Below are positions 22,655 to 35,453 of a stretch of DNA of 64,000 nucleotides, piece after piece. Each line of letters opens with the position of its first letter. Position 1 is the stretch's first letter. The DNA is taken from contig OY720345.1 of assembly GCA_963082975.1 (NCBI GenBank), forward strand, positions 28,466,611 to 28,530,610. Reading direction: 5' to 3'. The notes beneath the pieces are model-generated. The model did no database searches. It saw only the letters and a list, made by a program, of their open reading frames with translations, and was not told where the DNA came from. This DNA is from Labia minor (lineage: Eukaryota > Arthropoda > Insecta > Dermaptera > Spongiphoridae). The position numbers and the translations under genes are program-made.

Positions 22655-22963
22655 ATATCTTTATTTTTACGAAAATAAATCAAAACGTTGTAGATAATGT
22701 TCCTCTTCCGGTTGAGCTACATTTCTCAAAAGTTGTTAGAAAACTACGAATTTTTAATAATGCCCATGTACCAAATTTCATGATTCTAGCTCAAACCTTT
22801 CTTGCGTAATCACACGTAATCAACACACACATAACACACACACACACGCATTTTTCTCAACCTTAGTGAAAATGATTCAGGAGCCTTCAAAACGTATAAA
22901 AACATCAAAATCTCAATATCGAAAATTTTTGTGACCGCAATACTATCTCTGGCGAGATAGTAA

Positions 22964-23580
22964 ATAAGTTGACCTGTGGCCAGGTCCGAACCGACCGACT
23001 GTTTGAAATAAATTAATTTCCAGCTACAGAAACAATTTCAAATAATTTTAATATATCTATTAATGTAATAAAAAACAGATATGGATATAACATAAATATT
23101 TTTAATTTTATTTTATTTATAATATATATATAAGACCAGACTGTGACGTCATGAATGGCTGGATGACGTCATATAATTTTAAATCAAGAAAAAACTAATA
23201 AATATGATTTTTCTCGAGGATAAAACCAATAAAAAGTGCATGATTCGTGGTGATATATAAAAAAATCTCCTTTGGTGTGAAAATAACCCTTTCCTTCCTA
23301 TCGTCGATCGCTAATACTACCACTTCCGGTTTCCGGAATTGCACCAAAAGTTGATCAATTCATCCCACTGATGCATTAAGTAAATATACCAAATTTCATC
23401 AAAATCGGTTGAGCCGTTCAGGCTGTACACATCTATACGGTCGGACGGACGGACGGACAGACATCATGCTAAAAATACTTTTTTCTGTTTAGAAAATGCA
23501 TGATTCGTGGAGATATGTAAAAATCTCCACATGTGAAATTTGGTGTGAAAACAATACCTCCCTTACTATCGTCGGTCGGT
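22964..23580 (-). repeat. Repeat A, copy 3 (reverse, near full length)
   Basis: Reverse-complement copy running from AAGTTGACCTGTGGCCAGGT (3' end) to CTATCGTCGGTCGGT (5' end). It has all family blocks, including both TGACGTCA-type sites and the GGACGGACGGACGGACAG tract. Confidence 0.9.
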
Positions 23581-23689
23581 AAAAAACAAAACATTAGTTT
23601 CCTTCATTATCTTGTGTTTTTAGGTTATGTGAATTTGTTTTTTTCTTAAAAGAGAGACCTATTATTTTTACTGGATATATATACGTGAA

Positions 23690-24440
23690 AATGCAACGAA
23701 GTGATAAGTGGACATCAAATAATGCAACTTCATGCATGAAACAAGAAGTTGATCCTGATCATCCATCATATACAATGAATCAAATGAACCAAAAACAATA
23801 GTCCATTAAATGGGCAAGAAGTTCAAGAATTAGTTGATCAACCTGAAGAAGGAGTATCTTGGCAAAGAGGTAAACGAAAAAGGACATTCTCAGGCGACAA
23901 TCTTCTTTTAATAAATCAAGACCTTGTCATTCTCCAACAAAAAAATCACCTCGCCCCACTTGCAAACATTTAAACAAGTGAAAATAACACTTCCACTAAT
24001 GAAAACGCGAATAAAACTTTAAAAATTTCAAGTCCGCCTATATATATTTTCCAGGTATTAAATTTTAAAGATATGACAAACAGCATATCTTTTATCATAA
24101 ATAGAAACGAATTCATTTGCAAGGCATGATGGATTCTACCGTTAAAGTTAATGTTAGTTCTATAGATGCATTTAGAAAATTAGCAAGTTATTAAAAAAAG
24201 AACAAAGTTATTCATCATACTTATCAACTTAAACAAGATAAAGCCTTTCGAGTAGTAATAAGAAAACTCCATCACTCAGTTGATGTTGAAGACATTAAAA
24301 AAGAATTAAAAGATAAGGGTTTCGAAGTGCGAAACATAACAAACATTAGGGACAGATAAGCACCTTTCCCGTGTTTGTTAATTTTTCTTGATCTCGAACC
24401 AAACAAGAACAACAAAAAAATTTATCACACATTTTTGTTG
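23690..24440 (+). pseudogene. jockey-type LINE gag (ORF1) relic, PRE_C2HC region
   Basis: An ATG at 23691 opens MQRSDKWTSNNATSCMKQEV and stops within about 40 codons. Across frame breaks the sequence gives PIYIFQVLNFKDMTNSISF at about 24037, then YHTYQLKQDKAFRVVIRKLH and VEDIKKELKDKGFEVRNITN at 24215-24350. This succession is the PRE_C2HC domain found before the zinc knuckles in Gag proteins of jockey-group LINEs. The zinc knuckles and reverse transcriptase are missing, and many stops show it is dead. Confidence 0.8.
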
Positions 24441-25577
24441 GGCATATGTAAAGGATAATATTCAAGGTTTAATTAATATTTTATTTTCAATTTTTTAAGA
24501 CATGTTTATTAAAAAGCGTGTATATTAAAAAGTTTTTTTATTAATATATTTTATATTATATAGATTTTATTTTATAATCTAAATCTTGTAGTGATTTACA
24601 AATTTCATGATCATGGAATCATGCTACAACCGGAAACACTAGAATGAATATTTAATAAATTATTTATTCATTACTCAAATATTCATACATTCATTTTCAC
24701 GAAAAAAATACAAAAGATTTTCCACCCAATATATCAATGGTTTTAATAGAAAATATTTTTATCTTTTGGAGGGAAAAGGGGAGATTTTTAGAAATAGAAT
24801 GGTTACAAAACAAAAACAAAATTTTATTTTTATCTTTTTAATTTTATAATATTGTAAATATTTAATCTCAAATATGTGCCTCCTTCTTGTTACGCTAGTT
24901 TTTCACACTATTTATATAATATTTATCTCTCAAAGAAATTCGAAATAAGTAACATATTTACGTATTTTTAATTTAATTATTTTATATATATAGTTTTTTT
25001 AATATAAACTATAAACAATTTTGAAGAAGTTAGTTACACATATTTTAACTTCATTTCAAACCTCTTCTGTTTTATTGACAAATCATAGGACGACGTCTAC
25101 ATTTGCATTTTATCACATAATCGCCTTTAATATCTTTATTTTATTCAAAATTTATTATGCAATCTTTTAACATTCTCATTCAAATATCAAATGATTTTAT
25201 CTATTCAAAATTTATTATTAGTTTATCATTTATTTTTAAACTTAATATTTAAGTCATTGATAATAAAAGAAACTATTTTATATAACTTTTACTGAAAATT
25301 CCCACTATTCAATTAAATGATATAAATGACGTATACCTAAAGAGTAATATAAAACGTAAATATAAACATAATTTGATGTACCTAGATATGATTTTAAAAA
25401 ATATGAGTAAAATTAGTAAACTTCCAATTAATAACTTCTGGTTATTTTATAAATATAAAACCTGTGTCTGATTGGGTATGTGGGAGTATGTAGGATTTTG
25501 AATATTGAGAATTGGTAGATTACCATTGCCAAAGACGAGGAGTGAAAACTCAATTTTTTTTATATCTACACTATATA
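24441..25577. other. AT-rich spacer
   Basis: No gene or recognised repeat over 1.1 kb. Confidence 0.5.
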
Positions 25578-26527
25578 GAAGAGGTGGTTGTATTATGGAA
25601 CCTGTATTTAATATGAAACCCATTTGTTTCGTTCATTATAACGTGCTGCACTTTTTTAACAATAGGTGGAATTGATTCTCTAGTACCAAAATCTACCATA
25701 AAAATTGAAATGGCGGTTAGTTGTTTGATAACTGTCATTCACTTTAAATGTTTTGTGTTTTCAATTTTAAAAAACTTTTTTTAAGGAAGTAAACTATTTA
25801 TAATTATTACTATTGTTAATAATTTATTAATTTTAGGAATGTGCCTTAATTTATTAACGAATTATTAAATATATTGTTGAAAATAATTTGATATAAATTT
25901 ATATTCAGTTCATAGCAAGTGCATTTTTTTTTTAAATGGCGATTTCTGTAATATGGACCCTTGCCGTGATGCTAATATGGAACCGGGTTCTATAATACAG
26001 ACAAGGTTCCGTATTTTAGACAAACATTTAATTATTTTTTTTTAGCTCTATTTATTTATTTTAATTTTATTCCACATATTTTTTAGATGCCAAGAAAAGC
26101 ATTAATGTGTCAAATGTGGGTCCATTCAGAATGCGCAGGTGCAGAAAAAGACTATTACATTTGTGATTTCTGTTTATAATTTTATTACGGTTAAATTTTA
26201 CATACATATATGTCAATGTATAATTTTTGAATAAAACATGTTTTTTTTCAAATAATTGCTGTCTATGACTGATTTTTACTAGGGTTTCATTTTACCAACA
26301 CAGTAGGTTCCATATTATCAACACTTTTATCTTGAACCGTTTTTTCACTTTTTTCAAAAAAAGTGCCACTACGTCGTGTAAGTAATATTAGTTGTGATAT
26401 TGTACCTGGATGTCAATAGGAAAATAATGAATAAAAACATTTTACACTGTACCCAGAGAACACAACTTTTAGATGAGCTTCAATTCACGAAAAATAAAAT
26501 GGGGTTCCATATTACAACCACCTCCTC
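25578..26527 (+). mobile_element. pogo-like element remnant with zinc-finger tail
   Basis: 950 bp flanked by TA. The ends are GAAGAGGTGGTTGTATTATG and the inverse CATATTACAACCACCTCCTC, with further inverted GGTTCCATATTA motifs inside (25946-26020, 26280-26320). At 26092-26179 it reads KKALMCQMWVHSECAGAEKD then YYICDFC and a stop, the C-terminal PHD-like zinc motif (WVHxxC...F.C..C) found at the end of some pogo/Tigger-type transposases. The DDE core is absent. Confidence 0.7.
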
Positions 26528-27122
26528 TACAACATCTCCATTATGTTATTATCGTCCTGGTTGGTGCACGTTGGCGGGGCGCCATCTATTTGTGGTGTGG
26601 GTCACCACAAAATAAATAATTATTTGCAAATTTACATTTTTATTATTTATTAATTCTGCATTATGTTAGTTAAAAGAAAATGAGGTAAAGAATTTTAAGA
26701 GAAAATTTTAATTTCAGATAAAACCTAATTACAATATAAGAATTATAACCGGGTAGGCATATAAAAACTTATCAATAAATATAAAAACATTTATGAGAAT
26801 GATTTTGATTTATAGATTACTAAATACACAATCTAAATGTTTATATGAGAAATTTACAGTATTTTTTTAACATATATATATAAATTTAATGAAATAATAT
26901 ATCAGTTATTAATAAGTAGATTCTTCTTTGTTATTTTCCTATTAAAGAAAACGATAAAAACTCTAATTTAAAAACATGGTAGGTATATAAAAAATTTGTA
27001 TAAACTGATTAAATAATTGTTAAAAATGTATATAATTAAAAAAATATGTAGGTAATTTTCATTGATGACATAACAAAAATATTTAGAAGAAAAAAACAAT
27101 AATAAAATAATATTTATTTATT
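26528..27122. other. AT-rich spacer downstream of the receptor gene
   Basis: 26545-26610 is GC-richer and ends in a hairpin TTTGTGGTG...CACCACAAA (26589-26611). The rest is AT-rich 3' flank of the gustatory receptor. Confidence 0.45.
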
Positions 27123-30100
27123 TTATTTTCCCATTAATATCACTAAATATGCAACCATTGTGAAAAACATCTGAAACAAATTAAAAAAATTATAGTATAT
27201 ATATATATATATATATATATATGTTTATATATACACGATTCAATAAAAAGATATCGTTTTCTGAAATAAAATATTAAGATTTTTATAAAATATTAATTAA
27301 CTGTTTTATAAAATGTGTAAATTTATAAAATATCTTATAAATTACCAGATTGCCAGTTTTTTCTACCTTTTTCGTTAGGGTGACCACATTTTCTAGTGAC
27401 AAAAATAGGACATTGTAATGTCAAAACGGTGTTATAAAATGAAGATTTGAGAACTAGATTGGGTTTATAAATATTTTTTATTTTTATGCCTTTATAACCA
27501 TTATGCATAATATACGAAAAGGTTATAATGGCATTGATGATAAAAAATTATAATATAATCACTACTAAGTAATTCTACGAACGATTATTCGATTATTATT
27601 TACTATCCAGGGCCCATATATATATTATATATACATATGTATAAATATATATATATTATTCTTATAATATATAAAGTAAAACCAGGAGTTATGATATGTT
27701 TTCTATATCTCTAAAACTAAGCCTTTAGACATTGGGGGACGGGAGTAGCCATATACACGGCCTGATGAAACGTGTTTACCTTATTTATAAGCCAACTATT
27801 GAGTAAGCATGCTTTTTTGTGCGCCTTCTTAAAGATCATTATGAGCGAAATTTCATCATATTTATTTAAAAGGGCCGTAATTTGTTTTCTTTTGCAATTT
27901 TTATAAGTGAAGTCTTTTCTACGCTTTTGCAAATTTTTTAAAATGAATATTAAGACTTATTTACTCACATATCCCTCATTGTTTGCATTTGTAAGTCTTT
28001 ATCTAAAATTGTGTAGAAGGAGTGATATACGAGGGATATATGTGAGGGATTTGACGTGGATTTTATCTTATTTTTGTTTTAAATGTAATTTCTCATAAGC
28101 ATTATCTCTCACACCTGATCCGCAATATCACCAGCCTGTTAGGTATATTACCGGAAAGTTAACTTTTTTATTTTTGTAAATTTTAATAGTTTTTATATTA
28201 AGAATATAGCTGCTATTTATACTATGAATACCTAATAGTCCTAGGTATCATCAACACCAATAATCATGTCATAATAGAAATTAGGGTTTAATTTAGCAAA
28301 AACTCGAATTGTGCGTCATATTCCACGGGTTTACCTAATTTATATGACGTTTTACTGGAGGATATTGATTTAAAATTAATTAATAATAAAATTAAAAGAA
28401 ATAAATCGACTTAGTGATAATTATTATTCTTTTCAATCTTGATGATGAGCGAATTTATTTAAAACAAATTAAAATAAAATGTACATTTTATGCATTAAGA
28501 GAAAAGAAAAATTAAATTAATTTACAGATCAATAATTTTTTTATTTCTGTTCATTATTCATTTAAATATATATAATAATTATTTTACCGACTTAATCATA
28601 AACTGATTATTAGTTTTATATTAAATGAAAAAAAACTTACGGAAAATAATAAATTAGTATTAAAATTTATTCCACCAAATATTCGAAATTCTACATTATG
28701 ATTCTTTAAGATATTTGACATTCTAAAAAACTAGAAAAAATAAAATAAATATTAATTAAATTAATTAATTTTATTTATTTTCCTACCTTATCTTTAATAA
28801 ATTCATCTTTATTTTGATGCATTTTGTCAATCATTATTTTTTGAGTTTTCTTCCCCTAAATAGAAAAATTTTAAAAATACATTAAGCAACTTATATGTTA
28901 TTTAAAAAAAAATTAGAAATTTATTATTGCTATTCATTAAAAATGTATTTTTTTAAACTACGACTGTTAGAAAAAGATAAATTTAAAATTTAACAAAAAT
29001 TATATAATAGGTAAAATATATTATTTCTTAGATCAGTGATTCTCAACTACTGTGCCGTGGCACTTTAGTGTGCCGAGAGATTATGAGGCTCTTAAACACT
29101 TCCGACTTTTTTTCTAAATTTTTTTAATTTGGTTCTAAAAACAGGTAAAACATTTTTTGGGACCACTTTTTTTCAATATTTTAAACTTTTACACTTATCT
29201 TTTATTTTGTGTGCCGCCAAATTTTTAAACCGTTAAAAGTGTGCAGGGTTAAAAAAAAAGGTTGAGAATCACTGTAACCTAACAATTCTAAACTTATTGA
29301 TATGTCTACCTGATCTGCTAACTATAATTAGAAAAATTAAACATCAATTTCTAAATATATATACCTATAATATAATTAATTTTTAACATGAAATTATTCA
29401 GTAAAATAATTCAAATTATTTAAAGTATTAAGACCTTTTGATGAAATTAATCATATACTTACATTTTAATTATAACCAAGAGTATTAATTTTATTAAAAA
29501 TTAAAAATTTTTAATATTAGGTGCTTGCATGTATTCTGATGTATTGGTACAATATATATTAATCAAAATATTTTTTATCATTTAATACAACTTCTACCCT
29601 TCTTTCTTGCAACATGGCGTTAGGGTGTTGAAACAACGATTTAGGTTTGGCACCGATTCAATCATCGATTCATTTTTGTACTTCTTCAGCTTTTCAAACC
29701 GTGTGCCAAGCCATGCTGAATCGATCTGAACAAGTGCTTATCAGAATGCGCTATGTCTGGTGAGTATGCTGGGTGCAGCAGAACTTCCCTTTACAGAGTA
29801 TCCTTTACTTTGCAACTTATGCAAGAGGATGACTTTCTGTCTGTTACTCGCTATAGCTTGTCTTTTTTTCAACAATAAGTCGTTCAGTTTGTTGAGTTGA
29901 CAGTCGGTAGATATCTGCAGTTACAGTTTCATTAGGTTTTAGCAGCTCGTAATGCACAACACTTTAGTGATCACACCATATGCATAGCGAGACTTTATGA
30001 GAATAATATTCTGCTTCTGTGTCGATATGGATAGACTAACCTGTACTAACCCAAGATGGGTTTGCCGTAGTAGATCCATTTTTCATCGACAGTCACAATA

Positions 30101-33100
30101 CGACATGCAAGCACCTATTATATATTTATATTTTAATTTATACACAAATTAATAAATTCTAAATTTATGTAATTAACAATTATTTTTCATATTTTATCTT
30201 TTAATTACTTAAATAAATTTGATTTTGTTAATGATACACATATTTAACGCATATACATACTTGATCTTCAGCCGCATTACAATAAAAAATCATGGTGCTC
30301 ATTATACTAAGACCATACAATGATATCCCAAGTTCAAATAAATGATAACGATAGTCAACTACATTTGTAGTTATTACACTCTTAAGTAAAATCACTTTCC
30401 CATAATAATATGTACAAAGAAGACATAATGTAAATGTTGAAATCGAAAAAGTAAATAATTGAAATGAAAAAATTTCACTTAACGAATTATGTAGGGTACA
30501 TAATCTATGATGACGCTTTATCAAATGATAGAGTAACCCTATATTTGGATCCATATTATAACTGGCAAAGGCAATTTTTCTCTGGAAGTTAAAATTAAAA
30601 AAATATATCATATTTACCATTAAAATATTATAGTAGCAAAAATTTTAAAAAATCTATATTTATTATAAATATTAATTTCTAAAATTCAGGAAGGGAGTGA
30701 ATATATATATTATTTTAAATATGAGATAGATTTTATATAGTCTTACTTTTTCTTGATGAAAATTAAATTCTTGAATTTTTTTATTAATCTTCATAAATTG
30801 TCTTTTAATTAAGTACATTATAGAACAAAAATTAAAATTGACTAAAAGCGTCATATAAAAGGCATAAGCAGTTGGAAACATTGGCAACTGAAAATATTAA
30901 AAATATATGAGATACTCTATATCTATAAATGAATTATATATGTTTAGATATATATTTATAATACAAATCTATTCAAGGTAACTGGAAATTATGAATAGGA
31001 TGTGAATAAGTGGAACAAATGGAAACAAATGGAAACCTATATATTACAAACGTTCGATAAAGTACCAATCATCCCTTCTAGGGTATTGAGAACGGACCTT
31101 CTAGGTGCGAAGGGCGAGCTTCAACTCGAAGCAGATTAATATTTGCTTTTTTAAAAGATAAACAGCATTTTAAGATACTAGCTTAGCTTTTCTTAACCTT
31201 TTACTAGTCGTGGCCTAGTTTTCAATCATAATTTTCATCGTACCTTCCATTTACCATAGAATATATACAACAATAAGTACATTGAATAATTTGAATTCTA
31301 TTTTTAAACTATTTTTAACTAACTTCCAAAAAAGAGATTTTCTATGAGTATGTGTGTTTTCCTTTCTTGGATCTTCTCGCGCCCCCTAGGAGGGCGCGCC
31401 CCAAAGATTGAGAAACGCTATACTAACCACTAGACATGAATTTACCCATAAGTTAATATTAATATGATTTATCTAACGAATATTTAATACGAATGTATTG
31501 AAACAGGAATATTTATATTTTTAAAAATATTTTCGCTGGAGTTTGTAATATTTTTAAAATAAAAAAGTACATATTTACCCTTAAACTTGGAACACTTAAT
31601 AATATCAACGTACAACATATTATTAAGGGAATAAAAAATAATAGCAAACAAAATCCAAAAAATTGATAAAAAAATCCAACACGTATTGGCTTTTCTTCTT
31701 CATCGAAATAGATCAATTCTTTTTCAATATTTATCAAATTTTTATAATAAATAATTCTTGATATGCAGACTATCATATTGTGGAAACTCCACAAGATTAC
31801 TTGAATTATAACACCAAGATATACAACGTCGAAGGAAACATGATAAATTAGTTGCTGAAAAAAAAAATAAAATGTTTTGTCACCATGATATTTATTTTTT
31901 AAACATGAAAAAAAAATTGTGAATTTTTAAGGATAAAAGATAATTATTATTTATAAAACTATTTATTTAAGATATAGTTATTTCAAGGTAAGAATACTCA
32001 AATAAAAGTAAATTTTAATATTCAAGTATAACAATTGTCTTTTCCAATCACAAGTGATTTAAATGAAGATTAAATTACACAGCAATGTCTGAGTAGATCA
32101 GGTGTTTTAATATTTTGAATAACCTATTTTCTGGGATGAAAAAATAACTCTCTTTATAGATAGTACCTGGTTCACCCAGCCGCGGCTCGGTACTTTAAAA
32201 GAATTCTTCCTTATGAATTATGAATATTTAAGATTAAGAATATTATTTAAAATAAATAAACGACTAAAATTTATCAAACAATTTCAAATAATTTAAAAGA
32301 CATAAATTAAAAAAAAATAGACAGTCCTTAAAAGTATGTATTAATGCACCGAAAGGCAGAAATGTATGGTCTGTAGATATAACACAATATATATTTCGTA
32401 ATTTGATTACAAAATATTATTAAAATAAATATTTTTAATTTTATTTTATTTATAATCTTTTGTATTTGCCCGGCGCCATTTTTTTATTATTAAAATTCCT
32501 ATTTTAAATTAAAAAAAAAAACTAAAAAAAGATGATTTTTCCCGAGGCTGAATAATACACATCGATGCAGATCGATTTTTCTATATAAATATTTTCGCTG
32601 GTGGAAATTTCCAAAAAATTCTTTGAGCAATTTAATATTTCAAAAATACAAATATATATATATACAATTTTTACCGACCGACGATAGTAAGGGAGATATT
32701 GTTTTCACACCAAATTTCACATGCGGAGATTTTTACATATCTCTACGAATCATGCATTTTCTTAACAGAAAAAAGTATTTTTAGCATGATGTCTGTCCGT
32801 CCGTCCGTATAGATAGACGATAGGAAGGGAAGGGTTATTTTCACACCAAATTTCACATGAGGAGATTTTTTACATATCACCACGAATCATGCACTTTGTA
32901 TTGGTTTTATCCTCGAGAAAAATCATCTTTATTAGTTTTTTCTTAATTTAAAATTATATGACGTCATCTAGCCATTCATGACGTCACAACCTGGTCTTAC
33001 ATATATATTATAAATAAAATAAAATTTAAAATATTTATGTTCTATCCATATCTGTTTTTTATTACATTAATAGATATATTAAAATTATTTGAAATTGTTT

Positions 33101-33624
33101 CTGTAGCTGGAAATCAATTTACTTCAAACCGTCGGTCGGTTCGGACCTGGCCACAGGCCAACTTATTGCTAGTATAATAAGAAAAGATTAAAATTTAAAT
33201 GATGTATTTAAATTTAAAAAACAATCCCAAAAATATAAACCCTAGAGTAGAGAAGTGTTTATATATATATATATATATATATTATTTAAATATAAGACAT
33301 TGTTTTAATACTTTAATGAATAAATATTTTAAAGAATTAATTTTATTTAAGATAATCGATTTAGTATTTTCTTTTAATAATATTAAATTTTCAATTTTAT
33401 ATTGAATTCTTTTGTTATCCTTAGAATATATCGATTAGTATATATAACTTTAGTCAAATCACCTTTAGCCAAAACAAATAACAAATCATACCAGCGCACA
33501 TAAAAAACATATAATAAATGATCCATATAAAATATCCATAGTTGTTTATGTGAATAGGGTCTAAACCTAAAATTAATTTTAAAATATAAAGTTTATTTAA
33601 TACTTCTTCTATATTACGATACAT
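27123..33624 (-). CDS. Gustatory receptor (7-TM chemoreceptor), seven exons
   Basis: A ligand-gated chemosensory receptor of sensory-neuron membranes. Exons on the minus strand: 33624-33463, 31854-31579, 30887-30747, 30581-30261, 28855-28787, 28730-28641 and 27170-27123 (1107 nt, 368 aa). All have GT/AG borders and all introns are phase 0. Seven hydrophobic segments can be placed: residues ~31-52, 56-80, 120-145, 150-172, 220-245, 270-292 and 345-366. The last exon ends MFFTMVAYLVILMGK, matching the TYLVILxQF signature at the end of insect Grs with the final QF changed. The exon before ends VEFRIFGGINFN...LLFS, also typical. Length fits the family (about 350-450 aa). No frame breaks are seen, so it looks functional. 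The weakest points are the exon 1 donor (AAG/GTGATT) and the exon 6 acceptor. The subfamily cannot be assigned by eye. Confidence 0.85.
27196..27222. repeat. (AT)n microsatellite
   Basis: Uninterrupted TA dinucleotides just upstream of the last receptor exon, in its intron. Similar TA or AAT runs occur at 35795-35822, 37446-37491, 54336-54360, 56456-56478 and 60397-60424. Confidence 0.9.
27717..28100 (-). repeat. Unknown coding repeat E, copy 1
   Basis: In the last intron of the receptor. On the minus strand it reads YKNCKRKQITALLNKYDEIS then LIMIFKKAHKKA. A diverged copy on the plus strand at about 62525-62640 reads KNCIRKQTTSLFRNKYDEIS then LVLIFKVTDKT. Protein-level conservation between two non-allelic copies suggests a transposon-encoded protein. 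The family is not recognised. Short motifs around CATATCCCTC occur at both loci. Confidence 0.6.
29034..29274. mobile_element. hAT MITE (CAGTGATTCTCAAC)
   Basis: 241 bp. The ends are CAGTGATTCTCAACTACTG and the inverse GTTGAGAATCACTG, with GTGCCG repeats inside. This end sequence is typical of hAT MITEs. No clear 8-bp duplication is visible, so it is probably old. It is in an intron of the gustatory receptor. Confidence 0.75.
29520..30115 (-). mobile_element. mariner remnant in the receptor intron
   Basis: Flanked by TA, with ends GGTGCTTGCATGT and the inverse ACATGCAAGCACC. On the minus strand fragments of a mariner transposase are readable across stops: TVDEKWIYYGKP (first catalytic Asp) at about 30080 and HPAYSPDIAHSDKHLFRSIQ at about 29780 (third Asp kept). 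The N-terminus and much of the middle are deleted or scrambled, leaving about 600 of the usual 1300 bp. Confidence 0.85.
32673..33167 (+). repeat. Repeat A, copy 4 (internal deletion)
   Basis: In receptor intron 1, on the strand opposite to the gene. It has both family ends, but the block between GTCCGTATAGAT and GACGATAGGAAGG (the CCGGAAGTGG part) is missing. Confidence 0.88.
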
Positions 33625-34556
33625 TATTATAAACTAGTAAAATTATTCCAATCGAGGGTTGTTTTGAATGTTATGACTAATTTAATTGCTTATCGATTGG
33701 CCATTAAAATTTTAAATAGAGATAAAATATATTTATTAATTAGAGTGATCGACATAAAAGAAAATAATCCCTTGAGATAATTATACAATATGTTTTTTAT
33801 CGAAAGAAAATAAATAAAATTTAATGTGTAATGATAAAAATCAAGTTGAAACCGCAATGTCATTTTAACTAATGAATAAATGACAAAAGGAATATAAATA
33901 TAACTAAGAAGTCGATCACAATCACTGTCCTAGAATATTATTAATTAATGTAAAAATAGGAATGGACCCTAGAATAATTGAGAAGAATAAACAATATATT
34001 AAAATTATTTTATTTATAAAAATTCATTTTATAAAACTTCTGAAAAAAATTGATATAATTACATTTAAATAAAAAATTTATCAAACCATTGCATTAATTA
34101 AGTATTAATGTATCTTTAGTGAAATTATTTGTTTACTTATATTATTTTGTAATAGAAGGTATCTCATATTAGACTATATTTACAAAGGATAGATTTCCCA
34201 TCGGATTAAAATAATTGTTAAACAAATAAAAAAAGAAGTCCACGATCTGATTATTTATTTAATTATTCATATCATCATCATTATCTAAATCATCTTTTAG
34301 ATAAATATGGGATATTATATATTCATTTATTATATGAATAGCAACATATAGGTTTAATTTGATCTATAAAGGTTTTTTTATAATAATAAGTAAATATTAT
34401 TATAAATAATTTATTCAATAAATAAATAAAATAAAAAGAATAATAATCAAAATAAATAAATATTTCCCCGTTGAAATAAAAATCAAAAAATTGCTTTTAA
34501 AATATGTAGTTTATTTACAATATTTAACCTTTTCACACTTAATTTAAAGATTTTTA
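33625..34556. other. AT-rich 5' flank of the gustatory receptor
   Basis: No gene. It would contain the receptor's promoter on the minus strand, but I cannot point to a specific element. Confidence 0.5.
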
Positions 34557-35060
34557 CTATCTCGCCAGAGCCATCACGAAATTTGTGTGTGTGTGTGTGT
34601 ATGTGTGTATATATGTAGACAAGATTACGCAAAAACGGTTTGAGCTAGAATAATGAAATTTGGTATACGGAAATTATTCAAAATTCGTAGTTTTGAGAAA
34701 TGTAGCTTAGCCGGAAGAGTCATTACCTAACACGTTTTCTTTTTTTTTCCTCTAAACAAATCGTAAAAATAAAGATATATGTTTAATAGTTTTTCACATG
34801 ATTATAAATTGTATAAAAGTGCTATATATAGAATTTCAGCTTGATTGAATCGCTGCAAGTTAATTAATTTTTTAAAACTGCAAATCACGCGCCAGCACGT
34901 GTAGTGGTGTCATCAACAAAGAGCCAAACACGCGCTGGTTTAATAAATATTATTTATTAATTTTAATTTATAATTTAAAATTATAATTAAATTTAATTTA
35001 AATATATCATAAGTTATTTAATCCAATTTAAATTACGAGATAGTCGAGTGGAGGAAGTAC
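34557..35060 (+). repeat. Repeat B, copy 4
   Basis: Starts ACTATCTCGCCAGAGCCATC and ends ACGAGATAGTCGAGTGGAGG, with a (GT)n run at 34584-34608. It lies about 400 bp upstream of the first IR start. Confidence 0.88.
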
Positions 35061-35453
35061 TTTGGTTATTGATTTATTTAAACATTTTTAATTTAATAGT
35101 TCATATATTATTAAAATGAATTAATTCCTGTTGAAATTGTGTTTAAATAAATCGATTGTCATTCTAATAATTACATAAAATAACAAGAAAACTAAAATAA
35201 ACTTATTTGATCTAAAACCAATAAAGAAAATTACTTGTCTAATTTACATTTTAAAAAACTTAGTTATATAGACTAAAAATAGATAATATTTCAATAATTT
35301 TTTTCAATAAAAATTTAAATGAATCAATAGTAGTATAATCATTTTATTTATTTTTTTTTAATATTTACTTATAAGAATCTTCATGCTTTCTAAATTCTAT
35401 TTTATTTGTAGAAATTTCTAAGTCCTCCTATCTATACTATCAATTCTATAGCT

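Larger units (their letters stand above)
21822..22973 (-). repeat. Repeat B, copy 3 (reverse), split by a solo LTR
   Basis: 21822-22114 and 22655-22973 together make one full B unit, from GGAGTGTCTCCACTCGACTA to CTATCTCTGGCGAGATAG. The join point is ATATCT, present on both sides of the LTR-like insert. Its far end abuts repeat A copy 3. Confidence 0.88.

Noticed and set aside
30228-30620. Separate 130-codon membrane protein
   Set aside because: It is exon 4 of the gustatory receptor plus intron read-through on both sides.
31365-31420. Complete hAT MITE near 31.4 kb
   Set aside because: Only one end-like motif (GATTGAGAAACGCT) and a GGGCGCGCCC palindrome are visible; no matching opposite end was found.
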